From Chitinophagaceae bacterium (GTDB lineage Bacteria; Bacteroidota; Bacteroidia; Chitinophagales; Chitinophagaceae): a stretch of DNA of 7,048 nucleotides. Location: positions 1 through 7,048 of the forward strand of contig JADYYU010000251.1 of assembly GCA_020853515.1 (NCBI GenBank), read 5' to 3'. Made by a program: the position numbers and the translations under genes. Position 1 is the stretch's first letter. Every line of letters starts with the position of its first letter. Shown in pieces: positions 1 through 6,509 of this stretch. The notes beneath the pieces were generated by a model. It was not told where the DNA came from. It worked only from the letters and a program-made list of their open reading frames with translations, and ran no database searches.

Positions 1-147
1 AAGATATCAACACCGAAATGTGACATCATTCATTTGCAGAAAATTGCGTATGACCAGTCGGTACAATTTTACCTGAAGGTCGACGCCGGATCCCTTGCTT
101 TAATTACCCTAATTTTTCATGAAAGTATTTTTAAATATACCGGATAG
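1..147 (+). CDS. Possible C-terminal end of a gene cut by the window edge
   Basis: The first plus-strand frame is open from base 1 to a TAG at 145-147, giving 48 residues with no start codon needed inside the window. The other two plus frames close early, at base 9 or soon after base 70. The peptide contains the stretch VDAGSLALITLIFHES and ends in KYTG. I do not recognise a family in it. Forty-eight open codons in moderately AT-rich DNA can arise by chance, so this could equally be intergenic sequence downstream of the serine hydrolase. If real, the gene converges on that hydrolase, with 63 bases between the two stop codons. Confidence 0.25.
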   Translation, partial: KISTPKCDIIHLQKIAYDQSVQFYLKVDAGSLALITLIFHESIFKYTG

Positions 148-178
148 AGGTGCTGCAAGATTTAAAAGTGGGTGCAGG

Positions 179-208
179 CTGATCTGCCGGAGAGGTCCGG
201 TAAGACAG
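179..208 (-). terminator. Imperfect hairpin just after the serine hydrolase stop
   Basis: Read on the minus strand, the hairpin begins 3 bases after the stop codon. It has a 5-bp core, CCGGA/TCCGG with a CCTC loop (187-200), extended by TCT/AGA and CTG/CAG pairs across small bulges. No uninterrupted T run follows; the nearest T-rich stretch is about 15 bases further on. It may end transcription of the barrel-hydrolase unit or protect the 3' end, but it lacks the hallmark of an intrinsic terminator. Confidence 0.25.
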
Positions 209-210
209 AA

Positions 211-1410
211 TTACTCACACACGACTTCAAAGAGTTTTTTCCTGAAGGTATAATAGGCATCCGTATAAGCGCCGAGTTCAGTGAAAGCAACTCCGTAATT
301 GACATTGAAAGTGATGGTGGCATTTTTTTCAGGACAATAAAAAGCGCCGGCAGCATAGTTAACTTCGCCACCCGGATGCCCATACCATGTATAAGTGTTT
401 CCGCCAACTTTGATCTGCATCGCCCGGCATCCACCCGCGCAGGCCAGTGTAGTATCAAATGAGGGTATTTCCTGCATCGTTGCGAGAGAGTTTTCGCTGA
501 TAAGCGTTTTGCTGCGATACAGGGCATTGGTAAATAGGCGCAGATCGTTCACATTGCTGTAAATGCCGGTAAAGCCTCTTCCATCACCTGTAAAAAGTGC
601 GGTCAGATCCTGCAAAACGCCCTCTTTGCGATAATCAAAATATCCCTTGGCAATTTTGTCCCAGGGCAGATCTTCCTGTGGTCTGATAAAAGAATTTTTC
701 ATTTGCAAGGGTTTGAAAATATCGTCACGTAACATGATGGATTGATCTTGTCCGGTAACTTTATTGATGATCATGGCCAGTAATACGTGGTTTAAAGTTT
801 GATTGTACTTTCTTTGTGTGTTGAATTCGAATGCTTCATTTTTACCAAAAGCAAAACCCAGCAATTTTTCATACGACTTTTCCTTATCGAGATTATTGAA
901 TGTGTAAAGGATAAATTCAGGGTCAAAAACCACATCATAGATTCCGCTGCTGTGTGCCAGTAAATTACGAATGCTCGCTTTGTCAACATTTTTCAATTTA
1001 CTAACGAGCGACTGATCGATATAGTTGCTGACAGGGTCATCCAGCGAAATTTTTCCGGCATCTACCAGTTTATAGATCATCACTGCGGTAAACAATTTAG
1101 TTACGCTCGCAATTTTCCCGAGATGACAGGGCTGCATTGCAGTTTTATTTTCGAGGTCTGCATAGCCGCTGCTTTTATACCAGATGCCCTGAGCATCCTC
1201 TATCATCAGGCTTACGCCGGGAATACCTGCAGTTGTCAGTTCATCGATCAGGTTTGTGTAAACGGCGTCTTTAGGATGTTGTGCACTTTGATCATTCAAT
1301 CCAAAGTCATTGGTGCAGGAGCGAACGGCAGCATCGGATTCCCGCTTTTTGCAGGCCGACAGCAGCAAGCCGAAACAAAGAAGAATATGGTAAATTTTAA
1401 AATCAAACAT
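211..1410 (-). CDS. Serine hydrolase lipoprotein, beta-lactamase/class C family
   Basis: This 399-residue protein has the penicillin-binding/beta-lactamase class C fold. A short lipoprotein signal (residues 1-20) ends in the lipobox LSAC, with Cys20 as the predicted lipidated residue, so the protein should be anchored on the outside of a membrane. The nucleophile motif S-V-T-K is at 102-105, followed by the typical GKISLDDPV (119-127) and LLAHSSG (150-156). The third box is H-P-G-G (345-348), standing in for K-T-G as is common in this family. The Y-x-N motif is abnormal: the region reads KYNQTLNHVLL (201-211), so Tyr202 sits one residue off and is followed by N-Q rather than x-N. Members act as D-amino peptidases, esterases or beta-lactamases, and sequence alone does not tell which. 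It lies 9 bases downstream of the barrel-like gene and is probably co-transcribed with it. The ATG at 1408-1410 is the start that gives a complete signal. Confidence 0.9.
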   Translation of the reverse strand: MFDFKIYHILLCFGLLLSACKKRESDAAVRSCTNDFGLNDQSAQHPKDAVYTNLIDELTTAGIPGVSLMIEDAQGIWYKSSGYADLENKTAMQPCHLGKIASVTKLFTAVMIYKLVDAGKISLDDPVSNYIDQSLVSKLKNVDKASIRNLLAHSSGIYDVVFDPEFILYTFNNLDKEKSYEKLLGFAFGKNEAFEFNTQRKYNQTLNHVLLAMIINKVTGQDQSIMLRDDIFKPLQMKNSFIRPQEDLPWDKIAKGYFDYRKEGVLQDLTALFTGDGRGFTGIYSNVNDLRLFTNALYRSKTLISENSLATMQEIPSFDTTLACAGGCRAMQIKVGGNTYTWYGHPGGEVNYAAGAFYCPEKNATITFNVNYGVAFTELGAYTDAYYTFRKKLFEVVCE

Positions 1411-1419
1411 TAGGAATAA

Positions 1420-2040
1420 TTATTTTTTAAGCCTTGAAATAGAGACGCCGGCGAATAACTGATTTACGGGCAATACGGAAGAAATAGCACTGAACGGAAT
1501 TTGGAAGCCAAATTCATATCCGGCCAGCAGCCGATATTGCAGACGGCGGGTTTGCGCCATGACAACTGTAGTTTCTAAACCGAAAGAGGGCATGCATTGT
1601 ATTCGCAGGCGGCTCACCGGTTCATATTGATGTTGCCTGTTTAATTTGTATTCCCGGTTGATCTGCTGCACAGCCATTAAAGCCAGGTTGAATTTTGGAG
1701 TTAACATAATTTATTTATGCAACTGTACACTAAAACCTATACCTGGTTTTAAGTACAAAGCCCGTTGCAATGATCTTTGCGAAAAATATCCAAGCTGCAT
1801 TGCATAGACTCCATGCGAGCGTGAAGGATGATTGTTGAAAGCCTTTTGCAAACCTGCTTCGAAACCCGGGTGTAGGCGACCGTTAACAAAATGCGGTGGC
1901 ATACCAATGCCCGCGTTCAGTAATGTGGCGCGCAGCGTTGAATTCTGAAAATATTTTAAAATGGTTTGTTTCTTTTCTTTGCCTTTCATTTCAACTTGCA
2001 GGCAACACAAGAGCAGGATAAGGTAAATGCAATTTCGCAT
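1420..2040 (-). pseudogene. Outer-membrane-barrel-like protein split by one in-frame TAA
   Basis: Two stretches in the same minus-strand frame are separated only by a TAA (1711-1713) and an ATT codon. Joined, they make about 206 residues. The N-part (109 residues from the ATG at 2038-2040) has a hydrophobic signal, MRNCIYLILLLCC, then alternating strand-like segments: LNAGIGMPPHF, GRLHPGFEAGLQ, MQLGYFSQRSLQ and YLKPGIGFSV. The C-part continues smoothly with KFNLALMAVQQ, MPSFGLE and YEFGFQIPFSAISSVLPVNQ, which I recognise as the usual end of a small Bacteroidota barrel-like hypothetical protein. An A-to-T change turning AAA into TAA would explain the break. Alternatives are a sequencing error, readthrough, or re-initiation at the ATG 3 bases past the stop (1705-1707), yielding two chains. 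A start at 2103 is possible, but it would place a poor, arginine-rich extension before the signal. The function is unknown. It is followed 9 bases on by the serine hydrolase. Confidence 0.75.
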
Positions 2041-2048
2041 AATGAATT

Positions 2049-2080
2049 TAAAGGTATAAAAGTAACATTTTAAAATCAAA
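2049..2080 (-). promoter_or_regulatory. Candidate Bacteroidota promoter for the barrel-hydrolase unit
   Basis: On the minus strand, TTTG (2080-2077) and TACCTTTA (2056-2049) are spaced by 20 bases. This resembles the Bacteroidota -33 TTTG / -7 TAnnTTTG pattern, with a mismatch only in the last base. The -7 box ends 8 bases before the ATG at 2040, so the 5' leader would be only a few bases long. A second box, TACTTTTA (2065-2058), overlaps but lies only 12 bases from TTTG. The assignment rests on consensus matching in AT-rich DNA. Confidence 0.4.
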
Positions 2081-2123
2081 AGCCGGAGCCTGCGTATTTT
2101 CAATTATAATAAAGCTGAATGCA

Positions 2124-2131
2124 TTAATTTG
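2124..2131 (+). promoter_or_regulatory. Candidate -7 box for the arginyltransferase-like gene
   Basis: TTAATTTG matches TAnnTTTG at five of the six fixed positions and ends 24 bases before the ATG at 2156. No good TTTG lies at the expected distance upstream; the nearest T run is TTTT at 2097-2100, 23 bases away. It shares the 115-base divergent region with the promoter of the barrel-like gene. Confidence 0.25.
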
Positions 2132-2155
2132 CATGCAAAATATTTTGATTCCTGA

Positions 2156-2872
2156 ATGTTTGAACAGGTCCGATATCCACAATCTATAAAACCGTCTCAG
2201 CTCGACCAGTTGCTGGCAATGGGCTGGTTCAGAATGGGTCAGTCGATTTTCACCACGAACTATATCATGTTTAACCGGCAGATCTTTCGGACGATCTGGC
2301 TGCGACATGTATTAAAAAATTATACTGAAAGCAGCACCTTTCAGAAATTAAAGAAGCGCAATAAGGCCTTGCGAATCGTAATTTGTAAAGCGCAGATAGA
2401 TGAGGCCCATGAAACTTTATTTGAATTGTATAAGAGCAGCATCGAATTTGAGGCGGCTTCCTCACTTGAGCAGTTGCTGAACGGCTATGTATTTGTGCCG
2501 GCACAGATTTACAATACCTATGAAGTGAATTTGTATGACGGAGATCAACTGATCGGCTGCAGTTATTTTGATATCGGCCATAAAAGTGCGGAAGGGATCT
2601 CTGCTTATTTTGATCCTGCGTACAAGGCACAGAGCCCCGGCCGTTATATGATTTATCTGCAGATCGAATTTTGCAGAGCGCAGGGGTTTGATTTTTATTA
2701 TCCCGGTTATTTTGTGCCGGGCTATCCTCACTTGGATTATAAATTACATATAGGTACAGATTGTCTGGAGTATTTAGATGTGGAGGACGGATGCTGGTAT
2801 CCGATCGGGGAATTTAAGGATGAGGACTTGCCCGGCGGCTTTGCATATGATGACAGCTCAATTGAATTGTGA
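2156..2872 (+). CDS. Arginyltransferase-like protein (ATE/Bpt C-terminal domain)
   Basis: This 238-residue protein resembles aminoacyl-tRNA-protein transferases (ATE1/Bpt), which move an amino acid from charged tRNA to the N-terminus of a target protein and mark it for N-degron proteolysis in the cytoplasm. The C-terminal half carries the GNAT-like transferase block: GCSYFDIG (134-141), AYFDPAYKAQSPGRYMIYLQ (150-169) and YYPGYFVPGYPHLDYK (181-196), matching the family pattern of FDP, S-x-G, then GY and a DYK/MxYK element. The N-terminal part has WFRMGQSIF (24-32). It lacks the Cys cluster found at the start of classic ATE/Bpt proteins: the first Cys is residue 77. This may be a divergent Bacteroidota subfamily with different substrate recognition. 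A TGA in frame directly precedes the ATG at 2156, so no longer form is possible from an upstream in-frame start. The gene stands alone and is divergent from the barrel-hydrolase unit. Confidence 0.75.
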   Translation: MFEQVRYPQSIKPSQLDQLLAMGWFRMGQSIFTTNYIMFNRQIFRTIWLRHVLKNYTESSTFQKLKKRNKALRIVICKAQIDEAHETLFELYKSSIEFEAASSLEQLLNGYVFVPAQIYNTYEVNLYDGDQLIGCSYFDIGHKSAEGISAYFDPAYKAQSPGRYMIYLQIEFCRAQGFDFYYPGYFVPGYPHLDYKLHIGTDCLEYLDVEDGCWYPIGEFKDEDLPGGFAYDDSSIEL

Positions 2873-3114
2873 AAAATGTGAAATCAATGGGATGACTGCA
2901 AACGTAAGTATCTCTTCTTTATTTAATACCGGTAAATTCTTTTGATTTTATGTTTCGCGGTCACCGGTCCATGTTCAAATTTTATGATAGACCTCTTAGA
3001 AAATTTAATTATTTAACACCAAATGTTTTATTTTTACATATTACAGAACACTTTTGTCCTTAATGCAGTATGGTTAAATAGTCCGGATTTTTTTTTAAAA
3101 ATATAAACACACTT

Positions 3115-4200
3115 ATGAAACATTCCCATCAATTATTAATATTTGCTTTTTTATTAAATTTCCTGTTTTCGTGCAGCAAGAAAAATGCAACTGACAATAC
3201 AAATTCAAACACAACACCCGCAACTGTGAGTGAAGTAAGTGCAGGAGATAATTTTTCGATGGTTTTAAAATCGGACAATAGTTTATGGTTTAGCGGTTCC
3301 AATCAATTTAGCAATTTTGGTAATAATAGTTTTGTAGACAAGAATATTCTTACAAAATTACAAAGTGGAGTAAAGAAGGCCGTAGGCGGATCGGGTTATA
3401 CAATGATGCTAAAGACTGACAATACATTGTGGGCTATGGGGAGCAACGCAAAAGGAAAACTTGGCGATGGCTCGCTCAACACCCGGGTTGAGCCTGTAAA
3501 AATAGCAGACAATATCAGGTTTGTAACCACAGGCGCGGACCATACTTATTTTATTACAACCGACAATGTACTGTGGTTTGCTGGTGACGATCAGCTTATT
3601 CCCATTATTATAATGAACGATGTGAAGACCGTTTCTTCTTATGGGGGACATGTTTTAATCGTGAAGACTGACAATTCGCTTTGGACAAAAGGAGACAATT
3701 ATTGGGGACAATGTGGAGTTGGTAATAATAACAAAGTGTTGTCGTATACGAAGGTGATGGATGATGTGAAGTCAGTTAACACCGGGTATCATTCGAGCTA
3801 CGTGTTAAAAACAGATAATTCGCTATGGGTAGCAGGCAATAATGATTATGGGCAGTTAGGTAAAGGAGATAAAGACTGGTCAAATATATTCGTAAAAATG
3901 ATGGATGATGTGTTGGATCTATCCTGCAGTACCACTGCGCTGCATATTCTCAAAAACGACCATACTTTGTGGGCTTGCGGATCTGGAAGTTCAGGGGAGT
4001 TAGGTGACGGCACATTCTCCGAAAAATTAAGCCCGGTGAAAATTAAGGATGATGTAAAGTCGGTGTCGGCAGGAGGCAGCCATACATTGATCATGTTAAA
4101 CGATAATACCGTTTGGGCTACCGGTTTTAACGACAATGGCGAGCTAGCTAATCAAACCGCTACAAATAGCAATGTGTATGTAAAAATGCTATTTGAATAA
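3115..4200 (+). CDS. Lipoprotein with seven RCC1-type propeller repeats
   Basis: This is a 361-residue exported protein. The lipobox LFSC ends at Cys20 and is followed by a polar N/T-rich linker (21-38). The rest is seven RCC1/BLIP-II-like repeats, starting near residues 41, 90, 137, 173, 221, 269 and 317. Each follows the pattern V-x-x-G...H/Y-x-x-x-L-K-T-D-N-S-L-W-x-x-G-x-N-x-x-G-x-L-G-x-G and then x-V-K-x-(M/I)-x-D-D-V-K. Most are 47-49 residues, but repeat 3 (137-172) is only about 36 and lacks the G-Q-L-G-x-G segment. Seven units match the seven blades of a closed RCC1 propeller, which serves as a binding platform rather than an enzyme. The ligand is unknown; a surface adhesin or protein-binding role is inference. 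No operon partner is visible: 242 bases separate it from the gene upstream, and the gene downstream converges on it. The ATG at 3115 gives a complete lipoprotein signal. Confidence 0.88.
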   Translation: MKHSHQLLIFAFLLNFLFSCSKKNATDNTNSNTTPATVSEVSAGDNFSMVLKSDNSLWFSGSNQFSNFGNNSFVDKNILTKLQSGVKKAVGGSGYTMMLKTDNTLWAMGSNAKGKLGDGSLNTRVEPVKIADNIRFVTTGADHTYFITTDNVLWFAGDDQLIPIIIMNDVKTVSSYGGHVLIVKTDNSLWTKGDNYWGQCGVGNNNKVLSYTKVMDDVKSVNTGYHSSYVLKTDNSLWVAGNNDYGQLGKGDKDWSNIFVKMMDDVLDLSCSTTALHILKNDHTLWACGSGSSGELGDGTFSEKLSPVKIKDDVKSVSAGGSHTLIMLNDNTVWATGFNDNGELANQTATNSNVYVKMLFE

Positions 4201-4268
4201 TGACCTGTACTGCATTAGTTTCACAGATAAAAAGACCCTGAAAACCAGCCTTGATAGAACGGATATCG

Positions 4269-4311
4269 TTTTTGTCTGTCACATTGAGCGGAGTCGAAAT
4301 GCAGACAAAAA
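4269..4311. repeat. Perfect 10-bp inverted repeat around a dispersed-repeat-like core
   Basis: The arms TTTTTGTCTG (4269-4278) and CAGACAAAAA (4302-4311) are exact reverse complements. Inside them, CATT (4282-4285) pairs with AATG (4298-4301), so a transcript would fold into a 10-bp stem, a 3-base bulge, a 4-bp stem and a 12-base loop. The core CATTGAGCGGAGTCGAAATG (4282-4301) resembles, from memory, a short sequence repeated between genes in many Bacteroidota genomes. It lies 68 bases after the RCC1 gene stop, between two convergent genes. No T run follows on the plus strand, so it is not a standard terminator for that gene, although it may act at the mRNA 3' end. Confidence 0.6.
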
Positions 4312-4362
4312 GATAGCAGTGATAGCAAGAAGCAGTTGATTAAAGAGCTGCAGCCCGGCTCC

Positions 4363-4399
4363 AAAATAAAAAAATGCCACCTTATAGAAAGATGGCATT
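4363..4399 (-). terminator. Intrinsic terminator of fbaB
   Basis: On the minus strand, the stem AATGCCA (4399-4393) pairs with TGGCATT (4379-4373), one further C-G pair lies inside after a mismatch, and the loop is about 11 bases. It is followed directly by a T-rich tract (TTTTTATTTT, 4372-4363). It begins 22 bases after the fbaB stop. The hairpin plus T tract is the textbook layout for rho-independent termination. Confidence 0.8.
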
Positions 4400-4421
4400 A
4401 TTAATTTTGTATATGAATCGA

Positions 4422-5480
4422 TTACGCTAAAGTAATACTTCTGTCGAGGTACACATCCTGAATAGTATTCAATAATTCAACCCCTTCTTTCATGGGTTTC
4501 TGAAAGGCTTTGCGTCCGCTGATGAGACCCATACCGCCGGCGCGTTTGTTCACAACGGCTGTCATCACTGCTTCGGCCATATCGGTGGCTCCTTTACTTT
4601 CGCCGCCTGAATTGATCAGCCCTACACGACCCATATAGCAATTGGCTACCTGATAGCGGGTCAGATCGATCGGATGATCTGTAGTGAGTTTTGAATACAC
4701 ATCTTTATGCGTTTTGCCAAAGTTCAGTGCATTGTAACCACCATTGTTTGAAGGTAATTTTTGTTTGATGATATCAGCCTGTATGGTAACACCCAGATGA
4801 TTGGCCTGTCCTGTAAGATCGGCTGCAGCATGATAATCAACCCCATCTTTTTTGAAGCCGCTATTGCGCAGATAGCACCACAAAACAGTTGCCATGCCCA
4901 GTTCGTGCGCATATTCAAATGCTTTCGCTACTTCCTGAATCTGACGGGTACTCTCATCACTGCCATAGTAAATCGTAGCACCTACAGCCGTTGCACCCAT
5001 ATTCCACGCATCTTTAACAGATCCGAACATGATCTGATCGAAACCATTTGGATATTTCAAAAATTCGTTGTGATTGATCTTTACGATAAAAGGAATTTTA
5101 TGCGCATATTTACGGGCTACTGCACCTAATACACCATAAGTAGAAGCCACGGCATTACAGCCGCCTTCCATAGCGAGCTTTACAATATTTTCAGGATCAA
5201 AATAAATTGGATTCGGAGCAAATGAAGCACCGGCACTGTGTTCTATGCCTTGATCTACCGGTAAGATAGATACATAACCAGTATTTTTAAGACGACCATT
5301 GCCCATTAAGGCCTGAATGCTTTTCAGGGTTTGTATGTTACGGTTGCTGCCAGCCCACACTTCGTCCACCGCCTTTTTAGAAGGCGTATGTAAACTGTCT
5401 TTTGAAATCGTTTCGCATTTGTGGTCAAGATAATAAGCGGATTTGTCGCCCAGCAGGTCTAAAATTTTCTGGTTTGCCAT
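4422..5480 (-). CDS. fbaB: Class I fructose-bisphosphate aldolase, DhnA/FbaB type
   Basis: This cytoplasmic enzyme reversibly cleaves fructose 1,6-bisphosphate into glyceraldehyde 3-phosphate and dihydroxyacetone phosphate, in glycolysis and gluconeogenesis. It is 352 residues long, close to the 350 of E. coli FbaB. Family blocks run along the whole length: VSILPVDQGIEHSAGASFAP (70-89), GGCNAVAST (106-114), MATVLWCYLRN (196-206), AADLTGQANHLG (219-230), NCYMGRVGLINSGG (280-293) and GLISGRKAFQ (318-327). Lys239 in ADIIKQKLP aligns with the Schiff-base lysine of this family (Lys237 in E. coli FbaB, by recall). The S-G-G and S-G-R elements would bind phosphate. No metal-binding class II motifs are present. 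The gene has its own terminator, and a weak -7 match, TAATTTCG, lies at 5522-5515. It is in the same direction as the kinase upstream, but 226 bases apart, so it is probably transcribed separately. The ATG at 5478-5480 fits the known N-terminus length. Confidence 0.95.
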   Translation of the reverse strand: MANQKILDLLGDKSAYYLDHKCETISKDSLHTPSKKAVDEVWAGSNRNIQTLKSIQALMGNGRLKNTGYVSILPVDQGIEHSAGASFAPNPIYFDPENIVKLAMEGGCNAVASTYGVLGAVARKYAHKIPFIVKINHNEFLKYPNGFDQIMFGSVKDAWNMGATAVGATIYYGSDESTRQIQEVAKAFEYAHELGMATVLWCYLRNSGFKKDGVDYHAAADLTGQANHLGVTIQADIIKQKLPSNNGGYNALNFGKTHKDVYSKLTTDHPIDLTRYQVANCYMGRVGLINSGGESKGATDMAEAVMTAVVNKRAGGMGLISGRKAFQKPMKEGVELLNTIQDVYLDRSITLA

Positions 5481-5706
5481 GAGGATTTTTTTTGATTTAT
5501 GTTTAAAAAGAGTGCGAAATTAGCAAAAAACAGCAGAATTATGGCATTTTTTTAAGAAAAACTCGCATTTTTCAACTCTTTTCAATTTTGTACACTTTGA
5601 ATCGATTGCTGTCGTCCGTCCGAAATGTCTGACTGATATCAATCCTTAAAATTTTCTTTTTCAGGAAATAATCTGCAAATCGGGGTTCAAACTAAGGTTC
5701 GCTACA

Positions 5707-6336
5707 TTAAAATGCCAGATAATGCCGGCCGAGCGGATAGTCGGTTTGCAGGTAGGTCATTAATTGCTGAAACTGGGTCTGGTTGTTCAAAAAATCAGTA
5801 TTGGAGGTATCGATGATAAAAGTGCGCTGGGTTTCAGACTTGATCAGTTGAAGGTATGATTCCTGTATTTCATTCAGATATTCATCCTGAATATTTTGCT
5901 CGTAATCTCTGTTTCGCGTTTTGATATTTTCGCGCAGTTTATGTAAAGGGGCATCCAGAAAGATCACGAGATCGGGCTGTGGCAGGTTTGGATAAATAAT
6001 ATCAAACAGGGTTTCGTATAATTTGTATTCATCTTCAGCCAGATTTACACGGGCAAATAATTTGCTTTTAATAAACAGGTAATCGGAAATAATATACTCG
6101 CTGAAAAGGTCGCGGTTAGTAAGCATATCTTTTAACTGCTTATAACGCTCGGCCAGAAAAGATAATTCAAGCGGAAATGAATATTTGCTGCGGTCTTTAT
6201 AAAATTTGGGCAGAAAAGGATTATCAGCAAACTGTTCCAGGATGAGTTTTGCATTCAGTTCTTTTTGCAGCAAATGCGTGAGTGTGGTTTTGCCGGCTCC
6301 TATATTGCCCTCTATCGTAATGTACTTATATTGCAT
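5707..6336 (-). CDS. Deoxynucleoside kinase (dGK/dAK family)
   Basis: This 209-residue cytoplasmic P-loop kinase phosphorylates deoxynucleosides to their 5'-monophosphates in the salvage of DNA precursors. The Walker A motif is GNIGAGKTT (10-18). E34 in LILEQFADNPFLPKFY (31-46) is the likely catalytic base; the N-P-F-L run is a hallmark of the family. S-D-Y (84-86) in ISDYLFIKSKLFA occupies the place of the D-R-S motif; the Tyr variant is usual in Bacteroidota members as I recall them. VIFLDAP (124-130) and the LID arginines in RNRDYEQ (141-147) complete the set. The length is normal for the family. Substrate preference (dG, dA or wider) cannot be read from sequence. No partner gene such as folK is fused or adjacent on this side. 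A well-spaced promoter lies just upstream at 6360-6389. Confidence 0.92.
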   Translation of the reverse strand: MQYKYITIEGNIGAGKTTLTHLLQKELNAKLILEQFADNPFLPKFYKDRSKYSFPLELSFLAERYKQLKDMLTNRDLFSEYIISDYLFIKSKLFARVNLAEDEYKLYETLFDIIYPNLPQPDLVIFLDAPLHKLRENIKTRNRDYEQNIQDEYLNEIQESYLQLIKSETQRTFIIDTSNTDFLNNQTQFQQLMTYLQTDYPLGRHYLAF

Positions 6337-6359
6337 TGAATGATGGCGAAGGTCGTACT

Positions 6360-6389
6360 AAAAAGTAGAAAGTAAAAGGACGGTTCAAA
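6360..6389 (-). promoter_or_regulatory. Candidate Bacteroidota promoter for the deoxynucleoside kinase
   Basis: On the minus strand, TTTG (6389-6386) is followed 18 bases later by TACTTTTT (6367-6360), one base off the TAnnTTTG consensus. The box ends 23 bases before the ATG at 6336, leaving a leader of roughly 17 bases. Spacing and both elements fit the Bacteroidota housekeeping sigma pattern. It lies in the 173-base divergent region shared with the flippase gene. Confidence 0.5.
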
Positions 6390-6473
6390 AGTTTTTTTAG
6401 AATAAAGTATCCACAATCCTGAAAACAACGATCCAAAGCTTAAGGAAGTTCGGGTCACTGAACCCTAATAATT

Positions 6474-6503
6474 TTTAATAAATAAATATTCGGATTACAT
6501 TTG
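6474..6503 (+). promoter_or_regulatory. Perfect TAnnTTTG box 6 bases before the flippase start
   Basis: TACATTTG (6496-6503) matches the Bacteroidota -7 consensus at every fixed position. TTTA (6474-6477), three of four bases of the -33 TTTG, lies 18 bases upstream. Transcription would start within a few bases of the ATG at 6510, so the mRNA would be leaderless or nearly so. Confidence 0.45.
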
Positions 6504-6509
6504 AAACTC

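Noticed and set aside
162..527. Overlapping frame of 121 codons on the minus strand within the serine hydrolase 3' end
   Set aside because: It lies in a different frame over a well-supported gene, lacks family motifs or a signal, and its composition is that of a shadow frame.
2133..2189. An 18-codon frame beginning ATGCAAAATATT that overlaps the arginyltransferase-like start
   Set aside because: It has no regulatory signature such as codon runs or an attenuator. It reads as a chance short frame in the promoter region.
2929..2968. Two ACCGGT hexamers after the arginyltransferase-like gene as terminator arms
   Set aside because: ACCGGT is itself palindromic, the flanks do not pair and no T tract follows, so there is no real stem.
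3029..3036. TATTTTTA as a -7 box for the RCC1 lipoprotein
   Set aside because: The surrounding 100 bases are so AT-rich that several equally good matches exist and none has a proper TTTG partner at 18-20 bases.
5644..5665. Hairpin-like CCT...AGG with AAAA/TTTT arms after the kinase gene
   Set aside because: The stem is almost all A-T with a mismatch, and no T run follows on the minus strand; not a credible terminator.
5572..5694. A 39-codon minus-strand open frame between the kinase and fbaB, ending near DDSNRFKVYKIEKS
   Set aside because: It is bounded by TAG upstream and TGA downstream and has no ATG, GTG or TTG start. It looks a little coding-like but is too short to call even as a gene remnant.
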